This document shows positions 54,939 through 64,000 of a stretch of 64,000 nucleotides of DNA, piece after piece; position 1 is the first letter of the stretch, and each line of letters opens with the position of its first letter. Both the position numbers and the translations under genes were made by a program. The stretch covers positions 310,001-374,000 of the forward strand of contig CATLHE010000001.1 of assembly GCA_949948895.1 (NCBI GenBank), written 5' to 3'. The notes below the pieces were generated by a model. That model made no database searches. It worked only from the letters and a program-made list of their open reading frames with translations, and was not told where the DNA came from. Source of the stretch: an uncultured Christensenella sp. (GTDB lineage: Bacteria; Bacillota; Clostridia; Christensenellales; Pumilibacteraceae).

Positions 54939-55226
54939 ATGAAAATCAGACCTTTATTCGACCGCATTGTTACCGAACCCGTCGATGCGGAGGAAAAGAC
55001 CAAGAGCGGGATCGTTCTGCTCGCGAAAGATCAGGAAAAACCGCAGATGGCTACCGTTGTCGCCGTAGGTCCGGGCGGACAAGTCGACGGCAAAGAAGTC
55101 ACGATGGTCGTCAAAGTCGGAGACAAGATACTCTATTCCAAGTATGCGGGAAGCGAATATAAAGTCGACAACAAAACGTTTACGGTCATGCGCCAGAGCG
55201 ACGTTCTCGCCGTGGTGGAAGACTAG
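54939..55226 (+). CDS. groES: Co-chaperonin GroES
   Basis: A 95-residue Cpn10 that caps the GroEL ring. KIRPLFDRIVTEP opens the fold, EEKTKSGIVLLAKDQEKPQ holds the mobile loop region, and VGDKILYSKYAGSEYK the core. I choose the ATG at 54939, eight bases after GGAGG; an in-frame GTG at 54930 overlaps that site. It is 18 bases upstream of groEL and has its own promoter. Confidence 0.97.
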   Translation: MKIRPLFDRIVTEPVDAEEKTKSGIVLLAKDQEKPQMATVVAVGPGGQVDGKEVTMVVKVGDKILYSKYAGSEYKVDNKTFTVMRQSDVLAVVED

Positions 55227-55232
55227 TTCTAG

Positions 55233-56873
<1,641 letters not shown>

Positions 56874-56897
56874 ACCGCTTAACCTTAAAGCAAAGAG

Positions 56898-56925
56898 CCC
56901 CGTCGAGAATATCGGCGGGGTTTTT
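56898..56925 (+). terminator. Intrinsic terminator after groEL
   Basis: A 9-bp stem (CCCCGTCGA with TCGGCGGGG, one G-U type mismatch) followed by UUUUU. Confidence 0.9.
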
Positions 56926-56930
56926 ATTTT

Positions 56931-56964
56931 AAAAAACACCCGTCTACGGAAAACCGCAGACGGG
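56931..56964 (-). terminator. Intrinsic terminator, minus strand, facing groEL
   Basis: A stem of CCCGTCT with AGACGGG (56958-56964 and 56939-56945), extended by GG/CC pairs, then UGUUUUUU on the minus strand. It would stop transcripts arriving from the repeat tract and the GH63-like gene. Confidence 0.7.
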
Positions 56965-57157
56965 CTTATATATTATCAAAGCCGCATATAAACGTGCTTT
57001 GTACTTTTATTATCTGCACCGTAGCGCGAAATATGCGCATAATGACAAAAATATTTTGGCAGAAATCCTACGGAGCGCCGAGGTAGTCGCTCCCTACGAA
57101 TTTGTGACGATAAATAAACTACGACTGTTGAAACAGAATATCCCGCTATCTATACCT

Positions 57158-57188
57158 GTCATCCTGAGGCGAAGCCGAAGGATCTAGG
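57158..57188. repeat. Dispersed palindromic repeat (ATCCT...AGGAT type)
   Basis: A 31-base segment containing ATCCT, GGC-GAA-GCC and AGGAT in dyad arrangement, similar to short intergenic repeats seen in many bacterial genomes. Confidence 0.4.
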
Positions 57189-57201
57189 GCGCAAGCCCGC
57201 A

Positions 57202-57216
57202 CCAAGCACAGCTTGG
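57202..57216. repeat. REP-like hairpin variant (CCAAGC-ACA-GCTTGG)
   Basis: A perfect 6-bp stem with a 3-base loop. A diverged relative of the three CCAAGCC/GGCTTGG hairpins further on. Confidence 0.45.
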
Positions 57217-57313
57217 ATTTATTTCGTGTATTATCAAAGAGATTTGTTTTACGATACACCCGAAAAAGTGCGGGGCGTGATTCAATGTAACGTTTGTTTT
57301 GTGTGTCAATCCT

Positions 57314-57354
57314 GCGGCGGTTCGCCTAGATTCCTCACAAGCTCGGAATGACAA
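57314..57354. repeat. 41-bp dispersed repeat, copy 1
   Basis: 39 of 41 bases match the copy at 57589-57629. Contains GGCGGTTCGCC (a 4-bp dyad) and ends GGAATGACAA. Immediately followed by a REP-like hairpin. Confidence 0.75.
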
Positions 57355-57380
57355 GCCAAAGGCTTGGCGACTGTCGTGTG
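57353..57380 (+). repeat. 28-bp REP-like element, copy 1
   Basis: Core AAGCC-AAA-GGCTT plus a GACTGTCGTGTG flank. It is the exact reverse complement of the element at 57769-57796. Confidence 0.75.
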
Positions 57381-57477
57381 TGGGCGTGAGCGGTAGAATG
57401 ACGGCACACCCGAATAATAACGAAACAGTAAATTATATTGTAACCAAATCGTAGGGCGTGACGACTCGGCACGCCGC

Positions 57478-57505
57478 AAGCCAAAGGCTTGGCGTATGTC
57501 GTGTG
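57478..57505 (+). repeat. 28-bp REP-like element, copy 2
   Basis: Same core and flank as copy 1, with two base differences after the hairpin (TATGTCG for ACTGTCG). Confidence 0.7.
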
Positions 57506-57588
57506 ATTGCTTGGTTGGTGATATTGCGTGACATCCGAGTAAAATCAAGGCATGTTGCGAGTTATCGTTTATTTGTCGTGACACGTAT

Positions 57589-57629
57589 GCGGCGGTTCGC
57601 CTAGATTCCTCGCAAGCTCAGAATGACAA
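57589..57629. repeat. 41-bp dispersed repeat, copy 2
   Basis: Two substitutions relative to copy 1. Followed after four bases by a small hairpin (GACGG with CCGTC, 57633-57648). Confidence 0.75.
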
Positions 57630-57768
57630 AAAGACGGCAAAAACCGTCCTTAATATGACGTGTAATTATTCGGGCGTTTCGTAAAATAAATCACACATGT
57701 AAACACACGACACACGTCCAAGCTGTGGTTGGTCGGGTGAAACAAAAAAAACAAATCACAAAAGCAAA

Positions 57769-57796
57769 CACACGACAGTCGCCAAGCCTTTGGCTT
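57769..57796 (-). repeat. 28-bp REP-like element, copy 3 (inverted)
   Basis: Exact inverse of copy 1. It abuts the stop codon of the GH63-like gene and forms a CCAAGCC/GGCTTGG hairpin there, so it may act as that gene's 3' end structure. Confidence 0.75.
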
Positions 57797-57800
57797 GGGG

Positions 57801-60014
57801 CTAGGCGTCGAGCTTGGTAATGTTCACCATACCGCCCGTCGCCTTGACGGACGACTTACCCATAGGCACGATAAAGAAATACTTGACCGTCTTTTTGTTC
57901 GCGGACGGGAGCGCGAGGTTGATACTTATGTTCTGCCGCGCGTCGATCATGAACTCGCCGCCGCCGTTTTCGTCGAGAATAAAATTGCGCACGATAAACT
58001 TCCCGCCGTCGCCCTTAAACATATTGATATCGTCCATAATAAGCGCGGTGCTGTCGTCGGTGACTTCTATACTGTAAACATGCCCGAGTAGCTTGAGATT
58101 GCTCACACTGTTCGAGCCGCTCAAGAACGTACCGAAGCACAGCGCGTCTTTGAGATCGGGACGGAAATACTCGAGGTCGATAAGCTCCTGCATACCGATA
58201 AGCGCGAGCATGTTGCCGTTTGTCGAAATATAATCGTCGACCCTTGCGCGCTTGCCTTTCGGCAGATACACCGAGTAGTTTTCCACGTTATCCGACTCGT
58301 TCGCCGCCCACAGCGCCGCCGACTTTTTGGCGAATATCCCCGCCAGCTCGTCGAGACCGTAGCGTTTGAGCCCGTGGTATACTATAAAATTAACGTACGG
58401 CACAATGCTCCCGCGGTATTCGAGGTATGCGGGCGAACGCTTGCCGTTATTATCGGGCTTGGACACTTTGCCGTACTCGCGATTATCCGCCGAAAGCGTG
58501 GGGATAACGTAATCGCCCCAAAACCTATGCGTGTCGGTGAGATTGTTCACTATCGCCGAAAGCTTTTCCGCACTGTCCACCGCGCCCGCAAGCAACGGAT
58601 AGAACGACGTAGCGCCTATCGCGCTAGCCCACTGCCCCGTAGTATAGCGATTGATATATAAGCCCTCGCTCTCGCACCAGAACGTCTCGTTGATGACCGC
58701 CTTCATCTCTTCTTTGGCGGCGGCGTACTTTTCCTTATCGGGAAGATCGAAAAGCGCCGCGATACGCTCCAAAACGTCGAAAGCGAGAAGCTTGAGCGAC
58801 GACAGGTCGAGACTGAACATCGGCGCGGGATTGAATTTTTCTTTCAGCGGCGAGTCCGTCCACTTGTACGCTATCTCGTTCTTGTTCTTTTCGGCTATTA
58901 CGGGCGTAGCTATCGGCGGGTACAGCTTGGCGAGCTTGCGGTATTCGAGCAACATCTCGCTGCGCTCGGAAAGATGCATATAATTATGCCACACGGCAAA
59001 CACCGACATTATCTTGTCTTCGAGCGTGTATTTCAATTGGCACGCCGCTTTTTCCGCGCTCGTATAGCAACCGAGCATTGCCGAGCAGTTCTCGTCGATA
59101 CCGACTATATCAAAGTGATTATCGAGCACCGAACGCTTGGGCGAATATATTTCCGTCAACAGATACGGATAATAAACGCGCGACCAAAGCACGGCGTTAT
59201 ACATGCGCTCGACGTGCGCGCCGAGCTCGCCCGAGCCCATAGTTTTATTTACGCCGTAGCGAAGCTCGCTCGTCTCGATCTGGCTCTTTACGCGGTCGAA
59301 CCGCGGAAGTTCCGCGTCGAATATGCCCGAGTCGCCCACTCCCGCATACAGGTACACGCTAGGCTGTCTGCGGTTGATAACAAACTCCATTATCGCTTCG
59401 TTAAACGCGCCGTTCGCGGAATCGGACGGCGGCATGTACGACACCGCATGAAAATACTCGCGCGACTCGTCGTCGAGCACCAAATACCTGCCGCGATACA
59501 CCGCATTGTTATCGGTCAGCTCGATCGTACCGGGCACGACGGCTACGTACGGGCTTCTTCCGCTCACGGTAGCGCCCTCTATCGACAGCTCGCCCGGGCA
59601 GTCGTAGCACGGATAAAAAATTATGCGCACGCGCAGTTTGCGGCGCGACGAGACCTGCAATATAAGCGAATGATCGTTCAGCTTGACCCAGCGCACACTG
59701 AGCGGTCCCGACGTGAAATGCGCAAAATTGCCGTCGGCGGTGTTAGCGCTCGCGCTTCCCATATGCCCGACGAAATCGTCGTTATCAAGCCACTTATTGC
59801 CCGAATAATACAATACGCGCACGCCCCACATAGAGCCGTGCTTGCCCACAAGCATAGCGCCGTTTATCGCGCCGTAATCGTAACCGACGCCGACTATATT
59901 CTTTTGCGGGTAATTATTCTCGTCGATCTCGGGACCCGTTTCGGATATCTCGCGGAACTTATCGAAAAACGGCGGACGGAATGCAAACCCGTATTCTTTA
60001 TTTATATACTTCAT
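57801..60014 (-). CDS. GH63-like glycoside hydrolase (alpha/alpha toroid)
   Basis: A 737-residue soluble protein without a signal peptide. The N-terminal half is beta-rich. The C-terminal half reads as an (alpha/alpha)6 barrel in the style of GH63/GH37: FWCESEGLYINRYTTGQW, then TSFYPLLAGAVDSAEKLSAIV, WGDYVIPTLSADNREYGK, and LEYRGSIVPYVNFIVYHGLKRYG. Related enzymes hydrolyse alpha-glucosides or mannosylglycerate, and this one would act on cytoplasmic sugars. Substrate not predictable, and catalytic acids not assigned. It follows rng by 10 bases, probably in one transcript. Confidence 0.78.
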   Translation of the reverse strand: MKYINKEYGFAFRPPFFDKFREISETGPEIDENNYPQKNIVGVGYDYGAINGAMLVGKHGSMWGVRVLYYSGNKWLDNDDFVGHMGSASANTADGNFAHFTSGPLSVRWVKLNDHSLILQVSSRRKLRVRIIFYPCYDCPGELSIEGATVSGRSPYVAVVPGTIELTDNNAVYRGRYLVLDDESREYFHAVSYMPPSDSANGAFNEAIMEFVINRRQPSVYLYAGVGDSGIFDAELPRFDRVKSQIETSELRYGVNKTMGSGELGAHVERMYNAVLWSRVYYPYLLTEIYSPKRSVLDNHFDIVGIDENCSAMLGCYTSAEKAACQLKYTLEDKIMSVFAVWHNYMHLSERSEMLLEYRKLAKLYPPIATPVIAEKNKNEIAYKWTDSPLKEKFNPAPMFSLDLSSLKLLAFDVLERIAALFDLPDKEKYAAAKEEMKAVINETFWCESEGLYINRYTTGQWASAIGATSFYPLLAGAVDSAEKLSAIVNNLTDTHRFWGDYVIPTLSADNREYGKVSKPDNNGKRSPAYLEYRGSIVPYVNFIVYHGLKRYGLDELAGIFAKKSAALWAANESDNVENYSVYLPKGKRARVDDYISTNGNMLALIGMQELIDLEYFRPDLKDALCFGTFLSGSNSVSNLKLLGHVYSIEVTDDSTALIMDDINMFKGDGGKFIVRNFILDENGGGEFMIDARQNISINLALPSANKKTVKYFFIVPMGKSSVKATGGMVNITKLDA

Positions 60015-60024
60015 TCCCCACCGC

Positions 60025-61521
60025 CTAAGTCAACAAGTATGCGCTGTCGGGCAGCGACAGAACAGCAGTGCTTTTTGCGCCTATCCTGAACGAATTGGGC
60101 GCTACGCCCGCATCGGAAACCAAATACACGCGTTTTCCCGAATACCTATCGCCCGCAAACGAGTCGAACCACTCGCCTTTGGACAGATCGGCAAACACGC
60201 AAGGATTGACCGTAACGACCGCCGCGGTACACATAGGATCGGCAAATATATCCGTAAGCTGAGCTTTTATCCGCCGCGCCATAAATATCGGCGACTGCGT
60301 CCGCGCCGCCGCATGGCAGTGCGAACACGGCTGTAACAACAGCGACTGTATCTCCGACCCCGTCTTTTTACGCGTCATCTGAACGAGCCCGAGCTCCGTC
60401 ATAGGCAAAACTCTGGTGCGCGTCCTGTCCTTTCGGGTCTCGGCGCTTAAAATATCCACGACCTGCGCGTTGTGCATAGGGTCGTGCATGTCTATAAAAT
60501 CAATGACTATCATGCCGCCGATATTGCGCAGTCTGAGCTGTCTCGCTATCTCTTTGGCGGCTTCGCAGTTGATCTCGAACACCGTTTGCTCGTGATCGAC
60601 GTTGCCGACGAACTTAGCCGAATTAACGTCTATCACAGTCAACGCCTCGGTATAGTCGATGACGATAGACCCGCCGTTACTAAGCTCCACTTTGTGCCGA
60701 AGGAGTTTTTCCACTTCCCCGAGCACACCGAACTTTTTGAGCACGTCGGTGTCCTGCATGAGCGTCACCTTGACGGGGTGCGCGAGATTCTGTTCAAGAT
60801 ACTCCGTCAACTGCTTGGATATAGCCGGACTGTTGCAAACTATTTCGTCGACCGTGGAATTAAGTATGTCGCGCACGGTACGGAATATAAGGTTACCGTC
60901 CGAATACAATAGCGACACATCGGGCGACGCGCGGTATTTATCGAGCAGTGAAATATACGAATTGGCAAAATACTCGATCTCGTCGATTATATCCGACTTT
61001 CTAGCGTCCTTGGCGGCAGTGCGCGCTATGAGCCCGCAGTGCTGCGACGGTCTGTACTTATTGAGCAGTGCGAGAAGCTTATCTCTGGCGCCCTCGTCTG
61101 TTATTTTATTGGACACGCCCACAAAATCGATAGTCGGCATGTATATCACGTATCGACCGGGTATGGAAAGGTTGGCGGACAGCCGCGGTCCCTTAGTCTC
61201 GGTAGGCTCTTTTACCGCCTGCACGAGCACATAATCGCCCTCGCGCACGTCGAGCTTTGTGGGAACGGCGCCCGAGCGCGTGAGTATCGTTCGGTCCTCG
61301 AGCATATCCTCCGCCGCCAAAAACCCGTTTTTTCTGAGCCCGATATCGACGAACGCCGATTGAAGCCCGGGCAAAACGTTGACGACTCTGCCCTTGTAAA
61401 TATTACCTGTAATGCGATTGGTATTTTTATCTTCCACGTGAAATTCGCGCAAAACGCTGTCTTCCAAAAGAGCAACGCTGCACATGTAAGATTCGTAATC
61501 GACAAGAATTTTACTTTTCAC
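60025..61521 (-). CDS. rng: Ribonuclease G/E family endoribonuclease
   Basis: A 498-residue Rne/Rng protein that cleaves AU-rich single-stranded RNA, used in mRNA decay and rRNA end processing. The S1 region (GNIYKGRVVNVLPGLQSAFVDIG) is split around a short sensor insert, then the DNase I-like core with VIDYTEALTVIDVNSAKF and IGGMIVIDFIDM supplies the magnesium aspartates. The zinc-link cysteines are in LLQPCSHCHA. GTG start with AAGG upstream. RNase J is also present, so the cell has both decay pathways. rng near spoIVFB is a known clostridial arrangement. Confidence 0.94.
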   Translation of the reverse strand: MKSKILVDYESYMCSVALLEDSVLREFHVEDKNTNRITGNIYKGRVVNVLPGLQSAFVDIGLRKNGFLAAEDMLEDRTILTRSGAVPTKLDVREGDYVLVQAVKEPTETKGPRLSANLSIPGRYVIYMPTIDFVGVSNKITDEGARDKLLALLNKYRPSQHCGLIARTAAKDARKSDIIDEIEYFANSYISLLDKYRASPDVSLLYSDGNLIFRTVRDILNSTVDEIVCNSPAISKQLTEYLEQNLAHPVKVTLMQDTDVLKKFGVLGEVEKLLRHKVELSNGGSIVIDYTEALTVIDVNSAKFVGNVDHEQTVFEINCEAAKEIARQLRLRNIGGMIVIDFIDMHDPMHNAQVVDILSAETRKDRTRTRVLPMTELGLVQMTRKKTGSEIQSLLLQPCSHCHAAARTQSPIFMARRIKAQLTDIFADPMCTAAVVTVNPCVFADLSKGEWFDSFAGDRYSGKRVYLVSDAGVAPNSFRIGAKSTAVLSLPDSAYLLT

Positions 61522-61572
61522 GTGTAAACCTTATTATAATAAAGCGGTATCTGCGTATACCTACGCGATTAT

Positions 61573-61601
61573 ATTGTAACACATTTATCACTTGTTGTCC
61601 A
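61573..61601 (-). promoter_or_regulatory. Promoter of rng and the GH63-like gene
   Basis: Minus-strand -35 TGGACA (61596-61601), 17-bp spacer, -10 TACAAT (61573-61578). A 9-bp inverted repeat (61592-61600 with 61629-61637) overlaps the -35. Confidence 0.65.
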
Positions 61602-61660
61602 CAGTTTTTATAATAATTTTACTTAGGAGGACAACAACTATATTCGCACCGACAATAGAA

Positions 61661-63097
61661 TCATTCGCGCGAGAACAGCCCGTACGCGTACCGAGTAAGT
61701 TCGCTGAACTCGCGCCTCGGCAAAGCGGACGGCAGCAGCGGCGTAGCCGACTGAACGTACAGCGTGCGATTGAGCTTGACTATCGCCGTCTTGGGATAGT
61801 ACGATATCTCACCGCAGCACGCCGCGTCGGAATCCGAAAACAGCTCGACCTTTACGCCCACGGCATACTCGCCCACGAACTTGACGGCAACGAGCGGCTC
61901 TGCACCCGAACGACTGCCGCAGTATGTAAAGCCCAAGCGCTTGAAGTTTGAATCGAACTCGTCGCGAGGTATGACCGAGCCTTTAAGAATACCCGATCTG
62001 TAATCGTTGCCGCTGCGCCCCGCATAATACACGCGTCTTTTTATCTGCTCGAACGGCTGAGATATTCGCATGGCAAGTATCTCACTGTCTTCGGCAACGT
62101 CTAACGGATGCAATACGTATATAGGCGTATCGTCCGACGCGCGCAACGGCGCGTCCGTCATGTCCAAAAACTGCCCGTCGTTAAACACGAGAGGCGACGT
62201 TCCGTCGTCGGTTTTTATGCAAAAGAATATCCGGTCTGCGACCTCGGCGGCAGCTTTGGTTTTTAAAATGCTCCGCCATTTCGACAGTGTGTACGAAGTA
62301 CCCTCACTCATCGCTTTCTCGAAAAACGCAGTTGCGTCGCCTATTTTTTTAGGCGGTTTTTCCGTTTTTCCGATAATATCTCTCACCGTCTTGGACTTGT
62401 CGGCGGCTACGGTCTCTTTCAAAAAACGCTCGACCGCAACGTCGTTTCGGTACAGCGCGAGCAAGCGCACTATAGCCGCGCGCTCCTTTGCTTTCACCTC
62501 GCCGTAAAGCGCCATGAGCGGCGTGCTCAGTTGTTCGGCATGCTCCAATAGCGCGCGTCTTACGGCGGTTTTATCGATATTCTTTTCGTATAACAGCTTG
62601 TCGACGAGCAATCTCAACGCGCGGCGCGCGTCCACGTCGATAAGCGCTCCGTACTTTCTGAACTTTTTATCGTACTCGTTCAAGTACTCGCAAACGAGCC
62701 CGAAATCCTCCGTCGCCCTGCGCTTCAAATACATATCGGCGGAATACGCCCAACGGGAAAGCGGCGTACCGACGTCCGTATACCCCGTTGCGATCAATAC
62801 TTTTACGTATTCGCTTTCAGCTATCTTGAATTTTTCGCATATGCGCAAAAACAGTTCGACGTAACGCTTATCGAACGATCGGTCGAATCGCGACGAGTAA
62901 TAATCGCGCGACGACTCGCCGTCGAACGGCACGTGTGCGAGTATGACCGCAATCTTCTCGCAATCGTCCTGAGTTCCGAACCCGATAAGCTCCGAAACGA
63001 CTCGCGCGGCGACGCCGTCGTTTTCCGATATTTCTCTTGCAAGCCGCTCGAACGCCTCGCCCTTAGACGCTCTTACCTTTTCGGTATGATTTATCAT
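61661..63097 (-). CDS. DUF4132-domain protein with N-terminal helical region
   Basis: A 478-residue soluble protein. The first ~250 residues are helical. From about residue 260 it resembles DUF4132 (found in E. coli YehI and MolR): TLSKWRSILKTK, VFNDGQFLDM, IYVLHPLDVAEDSE and the diagnostic ISQPFEQIKRRVYY. The domain's function is not known; the usual WGR companion domain is absent and the protein is much shorter than YehI (about 1,200 residues). The start ATG has no strong ribosome-binding site. It has its own promoter overlapping the end of spoIVFB. Confidence 0.8.
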   Translation of the reverse strand: MINHTEKVRASKGEAFERLAREISENDGVAARVVSELIGFGTQDDCEKIAVILAHVPFDGESSRDYYSSRFDRSFDKRYVELFLRICEKFKIAESEYVKVLIATGYTDVGTPLSRWAYSADMYLKRRATEDFGLVCEYLNEYDKKFRKYGALIDVDARRALRLLVDKLLYEKNIDKTAVRRALLEHAEQLSTPLMALYGEVKAKERAAIVRLLALYRNDVAVERFLKETVAADKSKTVRDIIGKTEKPPKKIGDATAFFEKAMSEGTSYTLSKWRSILKTKAAAEVADRIFFCIKTDDGTSPLVFNDGQFLDMTDAPLRASDDTPIYVLHPLDVAEDSEILAMRISQPFEQIKRRVYYAGRSGNDYRSGILKGSVIPRDEFDSNFKRLGFTYCGSRSGAEPLVAVKFVGEYAVGVKVELFSDSDAACCGEISYYPKTAIVKLNRTLYVQSATPLLPSALPRREFSELTRYAYGLFSRE

Positions 63098-63162
63098 AAA
63101 CGCTTTTAGTTATCCGCATTATTTTCCCGATACGATCTCGAGCGCGCGAATCCCTTTGTAAC

Positions 63163-63191
63163 AGTATATCACCCGAAAACGCCAAAATCAA
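63163..63191 (-). promoter_or_regulatory. Promoter of the DUF4132 gene
   Basis: Minus-strand -35 TTGATT (63186-63191), 17-bp spacer ending in TGA, -10 TATACT (63163-63168). The -35 includes the stop codon of spoIVFB. Confidence 0.65.
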
Positions 63192-64000
63192 GCTTTTTGG
63201 GTTTTTATCGACAATGCCCTTTCGACCGTCGCTTCATACCCCAATTTCTCTATACTGTATATAAGATCGTACTCGCCCAATACGCCTATGCGCTTCGATT
63301 CGGCATCATACGCCTCAAAATCGGTCAGTCTGTCGGGGTCGAGGTATTTGCACAGCTCGTATAGCTTCGCCGAGCACGACACCGCATAACACCGTTTTTC
63401 GAGCGGTGCATTAAGCCTGATACTGCGATTGGAGAGCGCGAATAGCGCGTAATACCTCGCGCGCGCGTCGGGTATAAACGCAGAAACCACCATGAACACG
63501 CCCACTGTCAAAAAACATATATTCAAGGCATATATCGCCGATACCACGAATAGTCCGAGCGAGACCGCCCCCATCACGACGGAGATCACGCGCATTGCCG
63601 TGTACGCTTTTTTTCTGCCGAGCCTGCCCGCTAAAAGCGCAAACGTCACGCGGCCGCCGTCGAGCGGATACACGGGCAGCATATTAAACAAGCCGATATA
63701 TACGTTGCACTTGCAAAACGATTCGGTAAATGCGTAGCTTTCGGGAAAAAGCCACCATAACGCCGCAAACAGCAATGCCAATACGAAATTAAAGCACGGC
63801 CCCGCCGCCGCTATCAATATCTCGTGCTTTGGTCTGATATCGGCGTTGCCGCAAAGAGCCGCGCCGTACGGCATTATCTTGATCTCGTTGAGCGCATACC
63901 CAAGCCGCTTTGCCGCCTTTGCGTGTGCAAACTCATGCAAAATCACCGCCGTAAACGAGCATACGAACTCGTACAGCATACCGCACACGGCAAAAGCTCC
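63188..64000 (-). CDS. spoIVFB: SpoIVFB-type intramembrane metalloprotease (5' end outside window, partial)
   Basis: At least 270 residues of an M50B site-2 protease. HEFAH provides two zinc ligands in the first visible helix, and NMLPVYPLDGGR the third ligand aspartate. Several membrane helices follow, then a C-terminal CBS-like regulatory domain (from about CYAVSCSAKLYELCKYL). This is the architecture of SpoIVFB, which cleaves pro-sigma-K. The frame stays open to the window edge, and SpoIVFB has a membrane segment before HExxH, so the true start probably lies beyond 64000; a GTG at 63988 is possible. sigK is 27 kb away in the same window. Confidence 0.87.
   Translation of the reverse strand, partial: GAFAVCGMLYEFVCSFTAVILHEFAHAKAAKRLGYALNEIKIMPYGAALCGNADIRPKHEILIAAAGPCFNFVLALLFAALWWLFPESYAFTESFCKCNVYIGLFNMLPVYPLDGGRVTFALLAGRLGRKKAYTAMRVISVVMGAVSLGLFVVSAIYALNICFLTVGVFMVVSAFIPDARARYYALFALSNRSIRLNAPLEKRCYAVSCSAKLYELCKYLDPDRLTDFEAYDAESKRIGVLGEYDLIYSIEKLGYEATVERALSIKTQKA

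Larger units (their letters stand above)
56965..57800. other. Gene-free tract of about 840 bases
   Basis: Short reading frames in this stretch (for example minus strand 57306-57584) are made of the repeats themselves, with no ribosome-binding site or family similarity. The tract is filled by small palindromes and two kinds of dispersed repeat (separate entries). I see no tRNA, riboswitch or CRISPR pattern. Confidence 0.7.

Noticed and set aside
54703-54939. 78-codon minus-strand frame between groES and the giant gene
   Set aside because: It covers the groES promoter and the giant gene promoter, lacks a ribosome-binding site, and its composition is that of AT-rich spacer.
57306-57584. 92-codon minus-strand frame in the repeat tract
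   Set aside because: It is built from the 41-bp and 28-bp repeats; similar spurious frames arise wherever such repeats occur.
57158-57797. Possible CRISPR array
   Set aside because: Repeats are irregularly spaced, in both orientations, and of two unrelated kinds; there are no uniform spacers and no cas genes.

Overview
The window reads as chromosome from an endospore-forming member of the Bacillota, most likely an uncultured gut-type Clostridia. Three things point there. The conserved block runs rpsB-tsf-pyrH-frr-uppS-cdsA-dxr-rseP-ispG-(polC position)-rimP-nusA-rnpM-ylxQ-infB-rbfA-nrnA in Bacillota order. RNase J, RNase G and a class A RNase P RNA are all present. There is also an uninterrupted sigK and a SpoIVFB-type protease. 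No 16S gene is present, so I cannot place it below class with confidence. Almost everything is on the minus strand; the exceptions are sigK, groES-groEL and a 41-codon gene.

Layout, left to right. 1-5.9 kb: rimP-nusA-rnpM-ylxQ-infB-rbfA-nrnA operon, with a promoter and a strong leader hairpin before rimP. 6-16 kb: isoprenoid, envelope and translation genes from rpsB down to a PolC-like protein that keeps only the N-terminal, OB and proofreading exonuclease parts. 16.1-17.3 kb: ruvX, a DUF1292 protein with a Cys/His tail, and a small plus-strand gene. 17.3-20.2 kb: Rrf2/IscR regulator, cysteine desulfurase and rarA under a near-consensus promoter. 20.3-27.7 kb: hslV-hslU-hisS-aspS-tcdA-rseC-like-glyA, bounded by a promoter and a terminator. 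27.7-35.5 kb: GT-C-like membrane protein, comM, dprA, topA, trmFO. 35.5-39.8 kb: sigK, rnpB, a U32 protein and rnjA. 39.8-54.9 kb is the accessory part: a 936-residue protein of unknown family and a 3,944-residue surface protein taking up 18% of the window. 54.9-56.9 kb: groES-groEL. 56.9-57.8 kb: a gene-free tract of small palindromic repeats. 57.8-64 kb: GH63-like hydrolase, RNase G, a DUF4132 protein and SpoIVFB.

How the genes work together. The left half is core expression and replication: initiation factors, NusA, RNase P RNA with its putative protein modulator, two kinds of mRNA-decay endonuclease, tRNA modification and charging, and HslVU proteolysis. sigK and spoIVFB form a substrate-protease pair for late mother-cell gene expression. 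The least explained items are the PolC-derived exonuclease with a clamp-binding-like motif, the giant membrane-spanning protein with an ALK/LTK-like glycine-rich domain and about a dozen tandem extracellular units, and the 936-residue protein next to it.

Promoters are unusually legible. Ten of the thirteen housekeeping-type promoters listed have a TG two bases before the -10 hexamer, usually with an imperfect -35 (mostly TTGCnn). Many genes start with TTG or GTG. Eight stem-loops look like intrinsic terminators and mark most transcription units.
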